Shown here piece by piece: positions 18,001 through 28,938 of a stretch of 64,000 bases of DNA. How positions within the stretch are numbered: the first letter of the stretch is position 1; each line of letters begins with the position of its first letter. The notes beneath the pieces were generated by a model. The model saw only the letters and a list, made by a program, of their open reading frames with translations. It was not told the DNA's origin and did not search any database. Source of the DNA: Streptomyces sp. JHA26 (GTDB lineage Bacteria; Actinomycetota; Actinomycetes; Streptomycetales; Streptomycetaceae); contig NZ_BDJC01000023.1 in assembly GCF_002005565.1 (NCBI RefSeq), forward strand, positions 36,143-100,142. Direction: 5' to 3'. The translations under genes were made by a program, and so were the position numbers.

Positions 18001-19944
18001 TCAGGCCTGCGGGTCGTCCTTCGTCAGCCGGGTGATCCCGGCGATCCGGTAGGCGTCCGCCTCGTCCAGCGTCTCGTTGGCCAGCAGCGCCTCGGCGAGG
18101 GCGTCGAGCTGCCCGCGGTGGTCGCGCAGCTTGCGGACGGCCTCCGCGTAGCACTCGTCGACGACCCGGCGCATCTCGTCGTCGATGGCGTCCAGGGTGC
18201 CCGGGGCGGCGGCCAGTCCGTAGGCCTGCTGGGCGTCGCCGGGCAGCGCGGAGAGCCGGCCGACCTGTGGGCTCATGCCCCAGCGGCCGACCATGCCGCG
18301 CGCGATCCGGGTGACCTGTTCGAGGTCGCTCTCCGAACCGGTCGTGATCACGTCGTACACGACCTGCTCGGCCGCCATGCCGCCGAGCGCGCCGATGATC
18401 CGGCCCCGCAGGTACTCCTCCGTGTACGCGTACTTGTCCGCGTCCGGCGTCGACAGCGTCACGCCGAGCGCCCGTCCGCGCGGCACGATGGTGATCTTGC
18501 GTACCGGGTCGGCGCCCGGCTGCAGCATGCCCAGCAGGGCGTGTCCGCTCTCGTGGTAGGCGGTGCGCCGGCGTTCCTCCTCGGGCATCACCAGCGGGCG
18601 TTCGGCGCCGAGCTGGACCTTCTCCAGGGCCTCGGAGAGGTTCGCCTGCGTCACCCGGTCCTGTTTCCGCTTGACCGCGAGGAGGGCCGCCTCGTTGGCG
18701 AGGTTGGCCAGCTCGGCGCCCGTCATCCCCGGCGTCGTACGGGCGACCTGGGCGAGGTCGACGTCCGGGGCGAGCGGGATCTCGCGGGTGTGGATCTCCA
18801 GGATGGCCTTCCGGCCGCTCCTGTCCGGCGGCGAGACGCTGACCACCCGGTCGAAGCGGCCCGGGCGGGTCAGGGCCGGGTCGAGGATGTCGGCGCGGTT
18901 GGTGGCGGCGATGACGATGACGCCCTCGGCGCCCGAGAAGCCGTCCATCTCCGTGAGGATCTGGTTCAGGGTCTGCTCGCGCTCGTCGTGGCCGCCCATG
19001 CCGGAGCCGCCGCCCCGGGACCGGCCGATGGTGTCGATCTCGTCGATGAAGATGATCGACGGCGCCACCTTGCGGGCCTCGGCGAACAGCTCCCGCACCC
19101 GGGAGGCGCCCACGCCCACGATCATCTCGATGAACTCGGACGCCGACGCCGAGAAGAACGGCACCCCCGCCTCGCCGGCCACCGCGCGCGCGAGCAGCGT
19201 CTTCCCGGTGCCGGGCGGGCCGGTCAGCAGGACGCCCCGGGGCATCCTGGCGCCCATCCGGCGGTAGGCGCCGGGGTTCTTCAGGAAGTCGACGACGTCG
19301 TTGAGCTCGCCCTCGACCTCGTCGATGCCGGCCACGTCCGCGAAGGTGGTGCGCGACTCGCCCGCCTCCAGCTCGACCGGTCTGGGCGGCGCCTTGCGGC
19401 CGAGCATGCCGCCCGCGCCGCCCATCGCCCCGCGCATCCGCCGCGCGACGACGACCCACAGGACGACCAGGATCAGCATCGGGGCCAGCGAGATCAGCAG
19501 GTTGGCCAGGAAGCTGCGGTGCTGGACCACCGGCTCGGCCGTGACGGTCACGTCGTGCTCGGTCAGATCCGCCCAGAGCCGGTCGTCCGCGAAGGTCGGC
19601 CGCTCGGTCGTGAACTTGGTGTACGTCCCGTCGCCCTCGGGATCGTCGCGGGCCTTCTTCAGCTGGCCCTGGATCGCGTCGCCCTTGGCGTAGATCTTGC
19701 TGACGTTGCCCTCGTCGACCTGCTTGCTGAACTCGGTGTAGGAGATCGTCGGCTCGTCGCCCTCGTTGAAGAACGACAGCACCAGGTTGGCGACGAGGTA
19801 GACGACCAGCGCGGCGAGGACCAGGTTCCACCAGCCACCGCGCATCCTGCGTCCGCCGGACGGAGGCTTCGGCCGCTCGTCGGGCGTGCCCTCGGTGCGC
19901 CAGGGCGGCTCGGGGGCCTTGCGCGGCGGGGAGGGGTTGGTCAT
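18001..19944 (-). CDS. ftsH: ATP-dependent zinc metalloprotease FtsH (paralogue)
   Basis: Membrane AAA+ protease. The 647-residue product has two membrane helices ([20 protein letters not shown] near residue 40; [19 protein letters not shown] near residue 150) around an extracytoplasmic loop. The AAA core follows with Walker A GPPGTGKT, Walker B IIFIDEID and second region of homology [17 protein letters not shown]. The zinc site is [10 protein letters not shown] near residue 455. Streptomyces also have a main ftsH elsewhere near hpt/folE, so this copy beside ffh is taken to be a second paralogue; that is family knowledge, not visible here. Start ATG at 19944. Transcription is separate from ffh. 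Confidence 0.93.
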   Translation of the reverse strand: MTNPSPPRKAPEPPWRTEGTPDERPKPPSGGRRMRGGWWNLVLAALVVYLVANLVLSFFNEGDEPTISYTEFSKQVDEGNVSKIYAKGDAIQGQLKKARDDPEGDGTYTKFTTERPTFADDRLWADLTEHDVTVTAEPVVQHRSFLANLLISLAPMLILVVLWVVVARRMRGAMGGAGGMLGRKAPPRPVELEAGESRTTFADVAGIDEVEGELNDVVDFLKNPGAYRRMGARMPRGVLLTGPPGTGKTLLARAVAGEAGVPFFSASASEFIEMIVGVGASRVRELFAEARKVAPSIIFIDEIDTIGRSRGGGSGMGGHDEREQTLNQILTEMDGFSGAEGVIVIAATNRADILDPALTRPGRFDRVVSVSPPDRSGRKAILEIHTREIPLAPDVDLAQVARTTPGMTGAELANLANEAALLAVKRKQDRVTQANLSEALEKVQLGAERPLVMPEEERRRTAYHESGHALLGMLQPGADPVRKITIVPRGRALGVTLSTPDADKYAYTEEYLRGRIIGALGGMAAEQVVYDVITTGSESDLEQVTRIARGMVGRWGMSPQVGRLSALPGDAQQAYGLAAAPGTLDAIDDEMRRVVDECYAEAVRKLRDHRGQLDALAEALLANETLDEADAYRIAGITRLTKDDPQA

Positions 19945-19989
19945 ACCGGGACGTTACGACAGGAAGGCCCCGTGGGCATGCGGGTGTAC

Positions 19990-20035
19990 GTCACCGGGGG
20001 CGCCCCACGCCGCTGCGCGGGACGCCCCCGGTGAC
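19990..20035 (-). terminator. Terminator after ffh
   Basis: 13-bp perfect inverted repeat GTCACCGGGGGCG (19990-20002) with its complement at 20023-20035, 15 nt past the ffh stop on the minus strand. No clear T-tract, as is common in Streptomyces. Confidence 0.75.
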
Positions 20036-20050
20036 ACAGGGACCACGGCG

Positions 20051-21601
20051 TCAGCCCATGAACTTCTTGAACTCGTCCGGCAGCTCGAAGTCCTTGCCGC
20101 CCTGCTGCGGCAGTCCGAAGGCGTTGCCGCCCTCGGCCGCGGCGGCGCGCCGGGCGGCCTCCTCCTGCTCCTGCTGCTTGCGCTTCATCGGGTTGCCGGA
20201 GCGCTGCTTGCCCTTGGCCTGCTTCTGCTTCTTCTTCTGCCGGCCCGGGCCGCCGCCCATGCCCGGCATCCCCGGCATCCCGGGCATGCCGCCGCCCTGG
20301 GCCATGCGGGACATCATCTTGCGGGCCTCGAAGAACCGCTCGACCAGGCCCTTCACCGCGCTGACGTCGACACCGGAACCCTTGGCGATACGGGCGCGGC
20401 GCGAGCCGTTGATGATCGTCGGGTCCTGGCGCTCGCCCGGCGTCATCGACTTGATGATCGCGGCGGTACGGTCGACGTCCCGCTCGTCGAGGTTGTTGAT
20501 CTGGTCCTTGATCTGCCCCATGCCGGGCAGCATGCCGAGCAGCTTCGAGATGCTGCCCATCTTCCGGACCTGCTCCATCTGGGCCAGGAAGTCGTCCAGG
20601 GTGAAGTCCTGGCCCTTCTTGGACGCCAGCTTGGAGGCCATCTTCTCGGCCTCTTCCTGGCTGAACGTCTTCTCCGCCTGCTCGATCAGGGTGAGCAGGT
20701 CACCCATGTCGAGGATGCGGGAGGCCATCCGGTCCGGGTGGAAGGCGTCGAAGTCGTCCAGCTTCTCGCCGTTCGAGGCGAACATGATCGGCTTGCCGGT
20801 CACCGAGGCGATCGACAGGGCCGCACCACCGCGGGCGTCGCCGTCGAGCTTGGACAGCACCACGCCGTCGAAGCCGACGCCGTCGCGGAAGGCCTCGGCG
20901 GTGTTGACCGCGTCCTGACCGATCATCGCGTCGACGACGAAGAGGATCTCGTCGGGGTGGACCGCGTCACGGATGTCCGCGGCCTGCTGCATCAGCTCCT
21001 GGTCGATGCCCAGGCGGCCGGCGGTGTCCACGATCACGATGTCGTGGACCTTGGTCCTGGCGAACTCGATGGAGTCCTGGGCGACCTTGACCGGGTCGCC
21101 CACGCCGTTGCCCGGCTCGGGCGCGTAGACCGCGACGCCGGCGCGCTCGGCGACGACGCTCAGCTGGTTGACGGCGTTGGGGCGCTGGAGGTCGCAGGCG
21201 ACGAGGAGCGGGGAGTGTCCCTGGTCCTTGAGCCACTTGCCGAGCTTGCCCGCCAGGGTGGTCTTACCGGCACCCTGCAGACCCGCGAGCATGATCACGG
21301 TCGGCGGCTGCTTGGCGAAGCGCAGACGACGGGTCTCGCCGCCCAGGATGGTGATCAGCTCGTCGTTGACGATCTTGACGATCTGCTGGGCGGGATTGAG
21401 CGCCTTGGAGACCTCGGCACCCAGGGAGCGCTCCTTGACCTTCTTGATGAAGGCGCGCACGACGGGCAGGGCCACGTCGGCCTCGAGGAGCGCGATGCGG
21501 ATCTCGCGGGCCGTGGCGTCGATGTCCGCCTCGGAGAGCCGTCCCTTGCCGCGCAGGTTCTTGAAAGTCGCTGAGAGGCGATCGGAAAGAGTGTCGAACA
21601 C
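20051..21601 (-). CDS. ffh: Signal recognition particle protein Ffh
   Basis: SRP54 GTPase that binds 4.5S RNA and signal sequences and delivers nascent chains to FtsY. The 516-residue product has the N domain (FDTLSDRLSATFKNLRGKG). The G domain has G1 GLQGAGKTTLAGKL near residue 106, DTAGRLGIDQELM, and SKLDGDARGGAAL. The methionine-rich M domain (about 330-435) includes MLPGMGQIKDQI and SRRARIAKGSG. An unusual Met/Gly/Pro linker (MPGMPGMPGMGGGPG) and a basic Lys/Gln tail follow. The GTG at 21601 gives the usual N-terminus; codons upstream lack homology. Confidence 0.97.
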   Translation of the reverse strand: MFDTLSDRLSATFKNLRGKGRLSEADIDATAREIRIALLEADVALPVVRAFIKKVKERSLGAEVSKALNPAQQIVKIVNDELITILGGETRRLRFAKQPPTVIMLAGLQGAGKTTLAGKLGKWLKDQGHSPLLVACDLQRPNAVNQLSVVAERAGVAVYAPEPGNGVGDPVKVAQDSIEFARTKVHDIVIVDTAGRLGIDQELMQQAADIRDAVHPDEILFVVDAMIGQDAVNTAEAFRDGVGFDGVVLSKLDGDARGGAALSIASVTGKPIMFASNGEKLDDFDAFHPDRMASRILDMGDLLTLIEQAEKTFSQEEAEKMASKLASKKGQDFTLDDFLAQMEQVRKMGSISKLLGMLPGMGQIKDQINNLDERDVDRTAAIIKSMTPGERQDPTIINGSRRARIAKGSGVDVSAVKGLVERFFEARKMMSRMAQGGGMPGMPGMPGMGGGPGRQKKKQKQAKGKQRSGNPMKRKQQEQEEAARRAAAAEGGNAFGLPQQGGKDFELPDEFKKFMG

Positions 21602-21721
21602 GGCGGCGTCGGTCCTCGGGGTCGGGGGCAGTCTGAGCGTCTTCCAGGGTATCCGGCCACGCAAGGCATTCGTCCCCGCCCGCCGTGTTCGGTGTGCGCG
21701 AGGCGTGCCGCGGGGGCCGCG

Positions 21722-24151
21722 TCACCCCCGCAGCGCGTCCTCCAGCGCGCGCGCCACGTCCGCCGCCTCCTCCAGGGGCAGCCGCTCCCCCTCGGGTCCG
21801 GTGACGTAGAAGGCGTCCACCGCGTTGGAGCCCAGCGTCGACACGTGTGCGCTGCGCACCCGCACCCCGGCGCCCTCCAGTGCCCGTCCGATGCGGAACA
21901 GCAGGCCGGGTGCGTCCTGGGCGCGGACCTCGATCACCGTGGCGTGGCGGGACGCGGCCGGCTCGACGCTCACCCGGGGCGGGGGCGGGACCACGCCCCG
22001 GCGGCGCGGGTAGGCGGCGTCCCGTTCGGCGAGGCGGCCCGCGACGTCCAGGGAGCCGTCCATGGCCCGGACCAGGTCGGCCCGGAGCCGGGCGGCCTGG
22101 GGCAGGGAGCCGTACTCGGCGGCGACCCGCCAGGCCAGCAGCAGGACGGAGCCCTCGACGCCGTCCGGCAACGGCAGGGAGCGCAGCTCGGCCGTGCGGA
22201 CGGTCAGACGGTGCACGGCCAGGACACCGGCGACGGCGGGGAGGACGCCCGCCTGGTCGGGCACGGCGATGAGCAGCTCCACGCCGAGGGGTTCCTGCTC
22301 GGTGGCCGGCGGCTCGGTCTGGGCCCGCAGGGACAGCACCGGGCCGCCCGTGCGGAGCGCCTCGACGGCGAGCCGTTCCTGCTCGGCGGTGGGCGCCGGG
22401 GCCTCGGGTTCCTCCAGCGGCTCCCCGGCGAGGGCCGCCGAGACGCGTTTGACCAGGTCGGCGACGAGGGAGGCGCGCCAGGCCGACCAGGCGGCCGGCC
22501 CGGTGGCCAGGGCGTCCGCCTCGGTCAGGGCGTGCAGCAGCTCCAGGGTGCCCTGGGTGCCGACCGCCCCGGCGACCGCGCGGACGGTGGCCGGGTCGTC
22601 CAGATCGCGCCGGGTGGCCGTCTCGACGAGCAGCAGGTGGTGGCGTACGAGGGTGGCGAGGACGGCGGCGTCGGCGTGGTCGAAGCCGATGCGGGTGGCC
22701 ATGTCCCGCGCGATGGTCTCCCCCGCCAGCGAGTGGTCGCCGGGCCAGCCCTTGCCGATGTCGTGCAGCAGCGCGGCGACCAGCAGCAGGTCGGGCCGGT
22801 GCACGCGGCGGGTGAACGCGGAGGCGCGGACGGCGGTCTCGATGAGGTGCCGGTCGACGGTCCACAGGTGCACGGCGTTGCGCTGCGGGCGGCAGCGCAC
22901 CCGCTCCCAGTCGGGCAGCAGCCGGGTGACCAGCCCCTCGGCCTCCAGGGCCTCCCACACGTCCACGGTTGGCCGTCCGGAGCCCAGCAGCGTCACCAGC
23001 TGTTCGCGCGCCTCGGCGGGCCAGGGCGCGGGCAGCGGGCGCGCGGTGGCCGCCAGGCGCCGTACGGCGTGCAGGGAGAGCGGCAGTCCGGCCTGCGCGG
23101 CGGCGGCCGCGGCGCGCAGCGGGAGCACGGGGTCGCGTTCGGGGCGTGCGGTGCGGGCGAGCACCGCCTCCCCGTCCTGCTCGACGACGCCCTCGGCGAG
23201 CGGGGAGCGTTCGACGGTCTGCTTGCCGCCCAGCATGGCGCGCAGGCGGGGCCGCACGGACCGCGAGCGCAGTACGCGCCCCACCTCCCGCCAGGTGACG
23301 TCGCCGGCGTACGAGATGACGCGTGCCGCCTCGTAGACCTGCCGCAGCAGTGCGTCGGCGTCCAGCAGGCCCAGCTCGGCCGCCACCTGGTCCTGCTCCT
23401 GGAGGGCCAGCCGGTCGGTCGCCCGGCCCGTCGCCAGGTGGAGCGCGTCGCGTACGTCGAGCAGGCGGCGCCGGGCGTCGGCGAGGCCCTCGCGGGGGGC
23501 GTCGGCGAGCCAGGAGGCGGCGACGGCGCGCAGGGCGGTGGCGTCGCGCAGGCCGCCGCGGGCCTCCTTGAGGTCGGGTTCGAGCAGGTACTGCAGCTCG
23601 CCCTGGCGTTCGGCCCGCTCGGCGCAGAGCTCCCGGAGCTCGGGGAGGCGCCTGGGGGCCTGGTTGCGCCAGTCGGCGAGGACGGTGGTGCGCAGGGCGG
23701 CGGTCAGTCCCGGGTCGCCCGCGAGATGGCGGGCGTCCAGCAGGCCCAGGTGGACCTTCAGGTCCTCGCCCGCCGTCTTCCGGGCCTCCTGGGGGGTGCG
23801 TACGGAGTGGTCGAGGGTGAGCCCCAGGTCCCAGACGGGGTACCAGAGGCGATCGGCGAGGGCGGCGACCGCCTCGTCGTCGCGGCCGTCGTGCAGCAGG
23901 AGCAGGTCCAGGTCGCTGCGCGGGGACAGCTCGCCGCGTCCGTAGCCGCCGACGGCGACGAGCGACACCCCCGCGCGTCCCCCGGTGCCCGCGCCGAAGA
24001 GGCCCGCCAGCCAGTCGTCGGTGAGTGAGGCGAGGGCCGCACGGCGCGGCGGCCCGGACCGCGCCTCCTCGGTGAGGAGGCGCAGCCGGGCCGCCGCGTA
24101 GGTGCCGGGTCCCGATTTCCCTGCTTCTTCGGTCGGTTCGGTGTGCGTCAC
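21722..24151 (-). CDS. glnD: PII nucleotidyltransferase/deadenylylase GlnD
   Basis: GlnD modifies and demodifies the PII protein. In S. coelicolor it adenylylates GlnK at Tyr51 rather than uridylylating it (established work). The 809-residue product has the nucleotidyltransferase domain (GGYGRGELSPRSDLDLLLLH near residues 68-87). The GlnE/GlnD linker contains LLEPDLKEARGGLRD. An HD domain follows (LLLVAALLHDIGKGWPGDHS near residue 460). Two ACT domains end the protein (ELLIAVPDQAGVLPAVAGVL and IEVRAQDAPGLLFRIGRAL). The start is GTG at 24151, 28 nt after glnK. It is third in amtB-glnK-glnD. Confidence 0.96.
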   Translation of the reverse strand: MTHTEPTEEAGKSGPGTYAAARLRLLTEEARSGPPRRAALASLTDDWLAGLFGAGTGGRAGVSLVAVGGYGRGELSPRSDLDLLLLHDGRDDEAVAALADRLWYPVWDLGLTLDHSVRTPQEARKTAGEDLKVHLGLLDARHLAGDPGLTAALRTTVLADWRNQAPRRLPELRELCAERAERQGELQYLLEPDLKEARGGLRDATALRAVAASWLADAPREGLADARRRLLDVRDALHLATGRATDRLALQEQDQVAAELGLLDADALLRQVYEAARVISYAGDVTWREVGRVLRSRSVRPRLRAMLGGKQTVERSPLAEGVVEQDGEAVLARTARPERDPVLPLRAAAAAAQAGLPLSLHAVRRLAATARPLPAPWPAEAREQLVTLLGSGRPTVDVWEALEAEGLVTRLLPDWERVRCRPQRNAVHLWTVDRHLIETAVRASAFTRRVHRPDLLLVAALLHDIGKGWPGDHSLAGETIARDMATRIGFDHADAAVLATLVRHHLLLVETATRRDLDDPATVRAVAGAVGTQGTLELLHALTEADALATGPAAWSAWRASLVADLVKRVSAALAGEPLEEPEAPAPTAEQERLAVEALRTGGPVLSLRAQTEPPATEQEPLGVELLIAVPDQAGVLPAVAGVLAVHRLTVRTAELRSLPLPDGVEGSVLLLAWRVAAEYGSLPQAARLRADLVRAMDGSLDVAGRLAERDAAYPRRRGVVPPPPRVSVEPAASRHATVIEVRAQDAPGLLFRIGRALEGAGVRVRSAHVSTLGSNAVDAFYVTGPEGERLPLEEAADVARALEDALRG

Positions 24152-24179
24152 CCGGCGGCTCCTGTTCCGTCGTCCTGGT

Positions 24180-25846
<1,667 letters not shown>

Positions 25847-25940
25847 CGGCGTCTCCTCGTCGTTGTACGGCCCCGTGCGGGCGAAGCCTGAGCGGCATGA
25901 GGGGTGGGTCGGTTATGCGCCATGAGATTGGCGCAGCGCC

Positions 25941-25978
25941 GTTTCGTTGGGCGCCCCACGTTGTTTCGCCACCGTGAC
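25941..25978 (-). promoter_or_regulatory. GlnR operator upstream of amtB
   Basis: Read on the minus strand: GTCAC-n6-GAAAC (25978 to 25963), then n6, a poorly matching GGGCG, n6, GAAAC (25945-25941). The 11-bp phasing is that of the GlnR consensus (GTnAC-n6-GAAAC repeated), with three of four half sites good. GlnR control of amtB is established in S. coelicolor. The rest of the 356-nt gap (25847-26202) shows no gene; GCATAACC near 25911-25918 may belong to the promoter. Confidence 0.8.
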
Positions 25979-26202
25979 GAAGGCGCCGTGCGTGTTACGC
26001 GTGAGTGAACAGCCGGGTCGCCGATCACCGCGATGCGGCCTTCCGGCGATCACCGCAACCGTCGAGCGAGCGCCCCCGCGGGAGCGGCGCCGGCCCGGGC
26101 GCAGAAGAAAGCCCGGCCGCGGCGGCCTTCCGAGTGACCTGGCATGGGGGAGCCGAGTCGGGCAGTTCGGGAGGGCCGGCCGCGGCCGGGGGCTGTGGGT
26201 GG

Positions 26203-27696
26203 TCAGACCGCTTCGGCGGTCTCGGGCAGTTCGGCGGCGAGCCGTGCGGTGAGGTCCGTGACCTCTGCCAGGTCACCGAAATCGCGTACGGCCGTGTCGA
26301 CGGTCTTGCGGATGCGGGTGTTGACGCGTTCGGAGCGGACCTTCTTGGCGACGGCCATGGCCTCGGTGGCGAGGACGGTGCTCTCCTCGGGCTCGCGCCG
26401 CAGCAGGTGCACGGTGGCCATGCCGATCAGGTTGAGCGCGTAGGAACGCTGGTGTTCCTCGTCCTTGGCGAAGAGCTCCACGGCCCGCCGCATCAGCGGC
26501 TCGGCCAGGGAGGCGTAGGTGGGGCTGCGGCCGGCCACGTAGGCGAGGTCGCGGAAGGAGTGGCTGTTCTCGCCGTACAGCTCGGCCTCGGAGAAGAAGC
26601 GGATCCAGTCGGGGTCCGGCTCGTCCCACTCGTCGGCCTCGGTGAAGGTGTCCTCGGCCATGCGCACCGCCCGCTTGCAGCGGCCGGGCTGGCCCATGTT
26701 GGCGTAGGCGCGGGCCTCCATCGCGTACAGCATCGACTGGGTGCGCGGGCTGGCGCAGTCCCGGCTGCCGTACTGCGCGAGGTGGATCAGTTCCAGGGCG
26801 TCGTCGGGCCGGCCGAGGTGGATCATCTGGCGGCTCATGCTGGAGAGGATGTAGGAGCCGAGCGGCCGGTCGCCGGCCTCCTTGGCGGCGTGCAGGGCGA
26901 GGACGAAGTACTTCTGCGCGGTCGGCTGGAGTCCGACGTCGTACGACATCCAGCCGGCCAGTTCCGCGAGCTCGGCGGCGACCTTGAAGAGCTTGGCGCG
27001 GGTGGTCTCCGTCTGGGGTTCCTGGAGCAGGTCGGTCACCTCGTGCAGCTGGCCGACGACCGCCTTGCGGCGCAGGCCGCCACCGCACTGGGCGTCCCAG
27101 CGGCGGAACATCACGGCGGTGGACTCCAGCAGCTCCAGCTCCGGCCGGGACAGCCGGCCGCGCGCACGCGTGGCGGGTGCCGTGTCGCGTTCGGACGGGG
27201 AGGCCGGCGGCGAGGGGACGAGCCAGCGCTGCATGGGTTCGATGAGGGACGGGCCCGCGGAGAGGGCCAGCGAGCTCCCGAGGAAGCCGCGCCGCGCCAG
27301 CATCAGGTCGCTGCGCGAGAACTCGCTGAGCAGGGCCACGGTCTGCGGGCCCGTCCAGGGCAGGTCGACGCCGGTCACGGAGGGCGACGGGCGGGTGGCG
27401 CGCAGGCCCAGGTCCTCGACGGAGACGACGACGCCGAAGCGTTCGGAGAACAGCTCGGACAGGATCCGGGGGATCGGTTCGCGCGGGTTCTCGCCGTCGA
27501 GCCAGCGGCGTACGCGCGAGGTGTCCGTGGAGATGTGGTTGGCGCCCAGTTGGCGGGCCCGGCGGTTGACCTGCCGGGCGAGCTCGCCCTTGGACCAGCC
27601 GCTGCGCGCGAACCACGAGGTGAGCAGCTCGTTGGGGCGTTTGTCAGCGTGCGTCGCGCTACTCGCGCCCGTGCCGCCTTCGCCGTTGCCGCTCAC
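26203..27696 (-). CDS. nsdA: NsdA, negative regulator of development and antibiotic production
   Basis: In S. coelicolor disruption of nsdA raises actinorhodin and sporulation, so it is a negative regulator. The 497-residue product matches that family. The N-terminal part (residues 20-130) resembles a helix-turn-helix with DKRPNELLTSWFARSGWSKG and STDTSRVRRWLDGENPREP. The C-terminal two thirds are helical TPR-like repeats (KYFVLALHAAKEAGDRPLGS, RAYANMGQPGRCKRAVRMAE). The GTG at 27696 with GGGGGC upstream is preferred to an in-frame TTG at 27741. How it acts is unknown; the architecture suggests a DNA-binding or protein-scaffold role. Confidence 0.92.
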   Translation of the reverse strand: MSGNGEGGTGASSATHADKRPNELLTSWFARSGWSKGELARQVNRRARQLGANHISTDTSRVRRWLDGENPREPIPRILSELFSERFGVVVSVEDLGLRATRPSPSVTGVDLPWTGPQTVALLSEFSRSDLMLARRGFLGSSLALSAGPSLIEPMQRWLVPSPPASPSERDTAPATRARGRLSRPELELLESTAVMFRRWDAQCGGGLRRKAVVGQLHEVTDLLQEPQTETTRAKLFKVAAELAELAGWMSYDVGLQPTAQKYFVLALHAAKEAGDRPLGSYILSSMSRQMIHLGRPDDALELIHLAQYGSRDCASPRTQSMLYAMEARAYANMGQPGRCKRAVRMAEDTFTEADEWDEPDPDWIRFFSEAELYGENSHSFRDLAYVAGRSPTYASLAEPLMRRAVELFAKDEEHQRSYALNLIGMATVHLLRREPEESTVLATEAMAVAKKVRSERVNTRIRKTVDTAVRDFGDLAEVTDLTARLAAELPETAEAV

Positions 27697-28152
27697 TGGA
27701 ACGCCCCCATCCCTGAGACCACCTGTCGCCGAGTGCGCCAAGCCTTATCAGAATGCCGGTGACCCGGCCCCTCCGTCCGGCGTACGCCACCCTCCGAACG
27801 GAATACCGAGTTGCCTCCGGCATACCCACAAGTGCATGTGCCCCAAGGCTCCATGCACACAAAGTAATACCACGATCACTGGCCCTGCCATGGTGATGCG
27901 GGAATCGCCACCATTCGCCACCCCTTCGGATGAACTACCGGTGGCCTGCGCACGATTCACTTGACACAGGCCGACCACGAGGTGGTGCAACGGTGCTCGT
28001 CGGGGCGCGCACCATCGGGCACGCCCCCCGGAATGCCTCCGGGCGCTGCCTGAAACGCACCGGACCGGGGAGTGGGAAACACAGAGGCAACTCAGAGTCA
28101 CGTATGACGTCCGCTGCGTAACCGTCGCTGCGTCGGACCCGTTGGAGGGGGC
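27697..28152. other. 456-nt divergent intergenic region
   Basis: Separates nsdA (minus) from the Prim-Pol-like gene (plus) and must carry both promoters. It is less GC rich than its surroundings. A TTGACA at 27961-27966 is a perfect -35 on the plus strand, but the -10 (GTGCAA at 18-nt spacing) is poor. On the minus strand GGTATTACTTTG (about 27864-27875) is a possible -10 area for nsdA. No open frame here looks like a gene. Confidence 0.55.
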
Positions 28153-28824
28153 ATGGGCTTCACGATCGGCATCGGGACCAGTCGGGGCGCGCGCGACGTC
28201 CGGTCCGGCGCGCGCCGTCGCGGCCGCGCCTCGGAGGTCACCGCGGTGGCCGAGTTCACGGGACTGTGGGGCTGGGACGTGGTGCCGGGGGCGCGGGCCG
28301 CCGCGGGTGCCTGTTCCTGCGGCCGGCGCGACTGTCCGGCGCCGGGCGCGCATCCGCTGGTCTTCGCGCCCGAGCTGCCGGCCGGATCGACGCTGGACGA
28401 GGCGGGCGCGGCCTGGGCCGAGTTCCCGGGTGCCGCGGTGATGCTGCCGGTGGGGCGGACGTTCGACGTGATCGAGGTGGCCGAGGCCGCCGGGCGCCGG
28501 GCACTGGCGCGGCTGGAGCGCATGGGCCTGCCTCTGGGGCCGGTCGCGGCGACCCCCGAGGGCCGGGCCCACTTCTTCGTCGCCCCCGGTGCCGCCGCCG
28601 AGCTGCCCCGGCTGCTCTACCGCATGGGCTGGGACGATCCGGCTTCGCTCGACCTGCACGGGCTCGGCCCCGGTACGCACGTCACGGCCCCGCCCTCGGA
28701 CCGCGGCGGTCTCGGCCCGGTGCGCTGGCTGCGTCCGCCGGCCCTCGACTCGGCGACGAAGCCGCCGGCGGCGCGGCTGCTGCTGGGCACGCTGGCGTAC
28801 GTGGCCCACCGGTCTCGGGCGTAG
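28153..28824 (+). CDS. Stand-alone bifunctional primase/polymerase-type (Prim-Pol) domain protein
   Basis: A 223-residue protein related to the N-terminal Prim-Pol domain of plasmid and phage replication proteins. The metal-binding-like loop ACSCGRRDCPAPGAHPL (about residues 56-72) matches the family's C-x-C...CP-x-x-G-x-HP motif. Active enzymes carry an acidic D-x-D motif; here the matching strand reads FDVIEVAEAAG, so catalysis is doubtful. No helicase or plasmid gene is nearby. The ATG at 28153 has GGAGGGGG just upstream. It is fixed next to nsdA and ftsY in Streptomyces chromosomes. The function is unknown. Confidence 0.75.
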   Translation: MGFTIGIGTSRGARDVRSGARRRGRASEVTAVAEFTGLWGWDVVPGARAAAGACSCGRRDCPAPGAHPLVFAPELPAGSTLDEAGAAWAEFPGAAVMLPVGRTFDVIEVAEAAGRRALARLERMGLPLGPVAATPEGRAHFFVAPGAAAELPRLLYRMGWDDPASLDLHGLGPGTHVTAPPSDRGGLGPVRWLRPPALDSATKPPAARLLLGTLAYVAHRSRA

Positions 28825-28864
28825 GCCGGCGGGCCGCCCGGCCCCGGCACGCGCCCGGCACGGC

Positions 28865-28906
28865 GAAGCGCCCGTCCCCCGACTGCACCTCGGGGGCGGG
28901 CGCTTC
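28865..28906. terminator. Bidirectional terminator between Prim-Pol gene and ftsY
   Basis: Long hairpin: GAAGCGCCCGTCCCCCGA (28865-28882) pairs with 28890-28906, with one bulged base and a 7-nt loop. TTCTTCG follows on the plus strand. It lies between two convergent genes, 41 nt and 33 nt from their stops. Confidence 0.8.
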
Positions 28907-28938
28907 TTCGCGTGCGCGCCGGCGCGGGCCGGCGGGTG

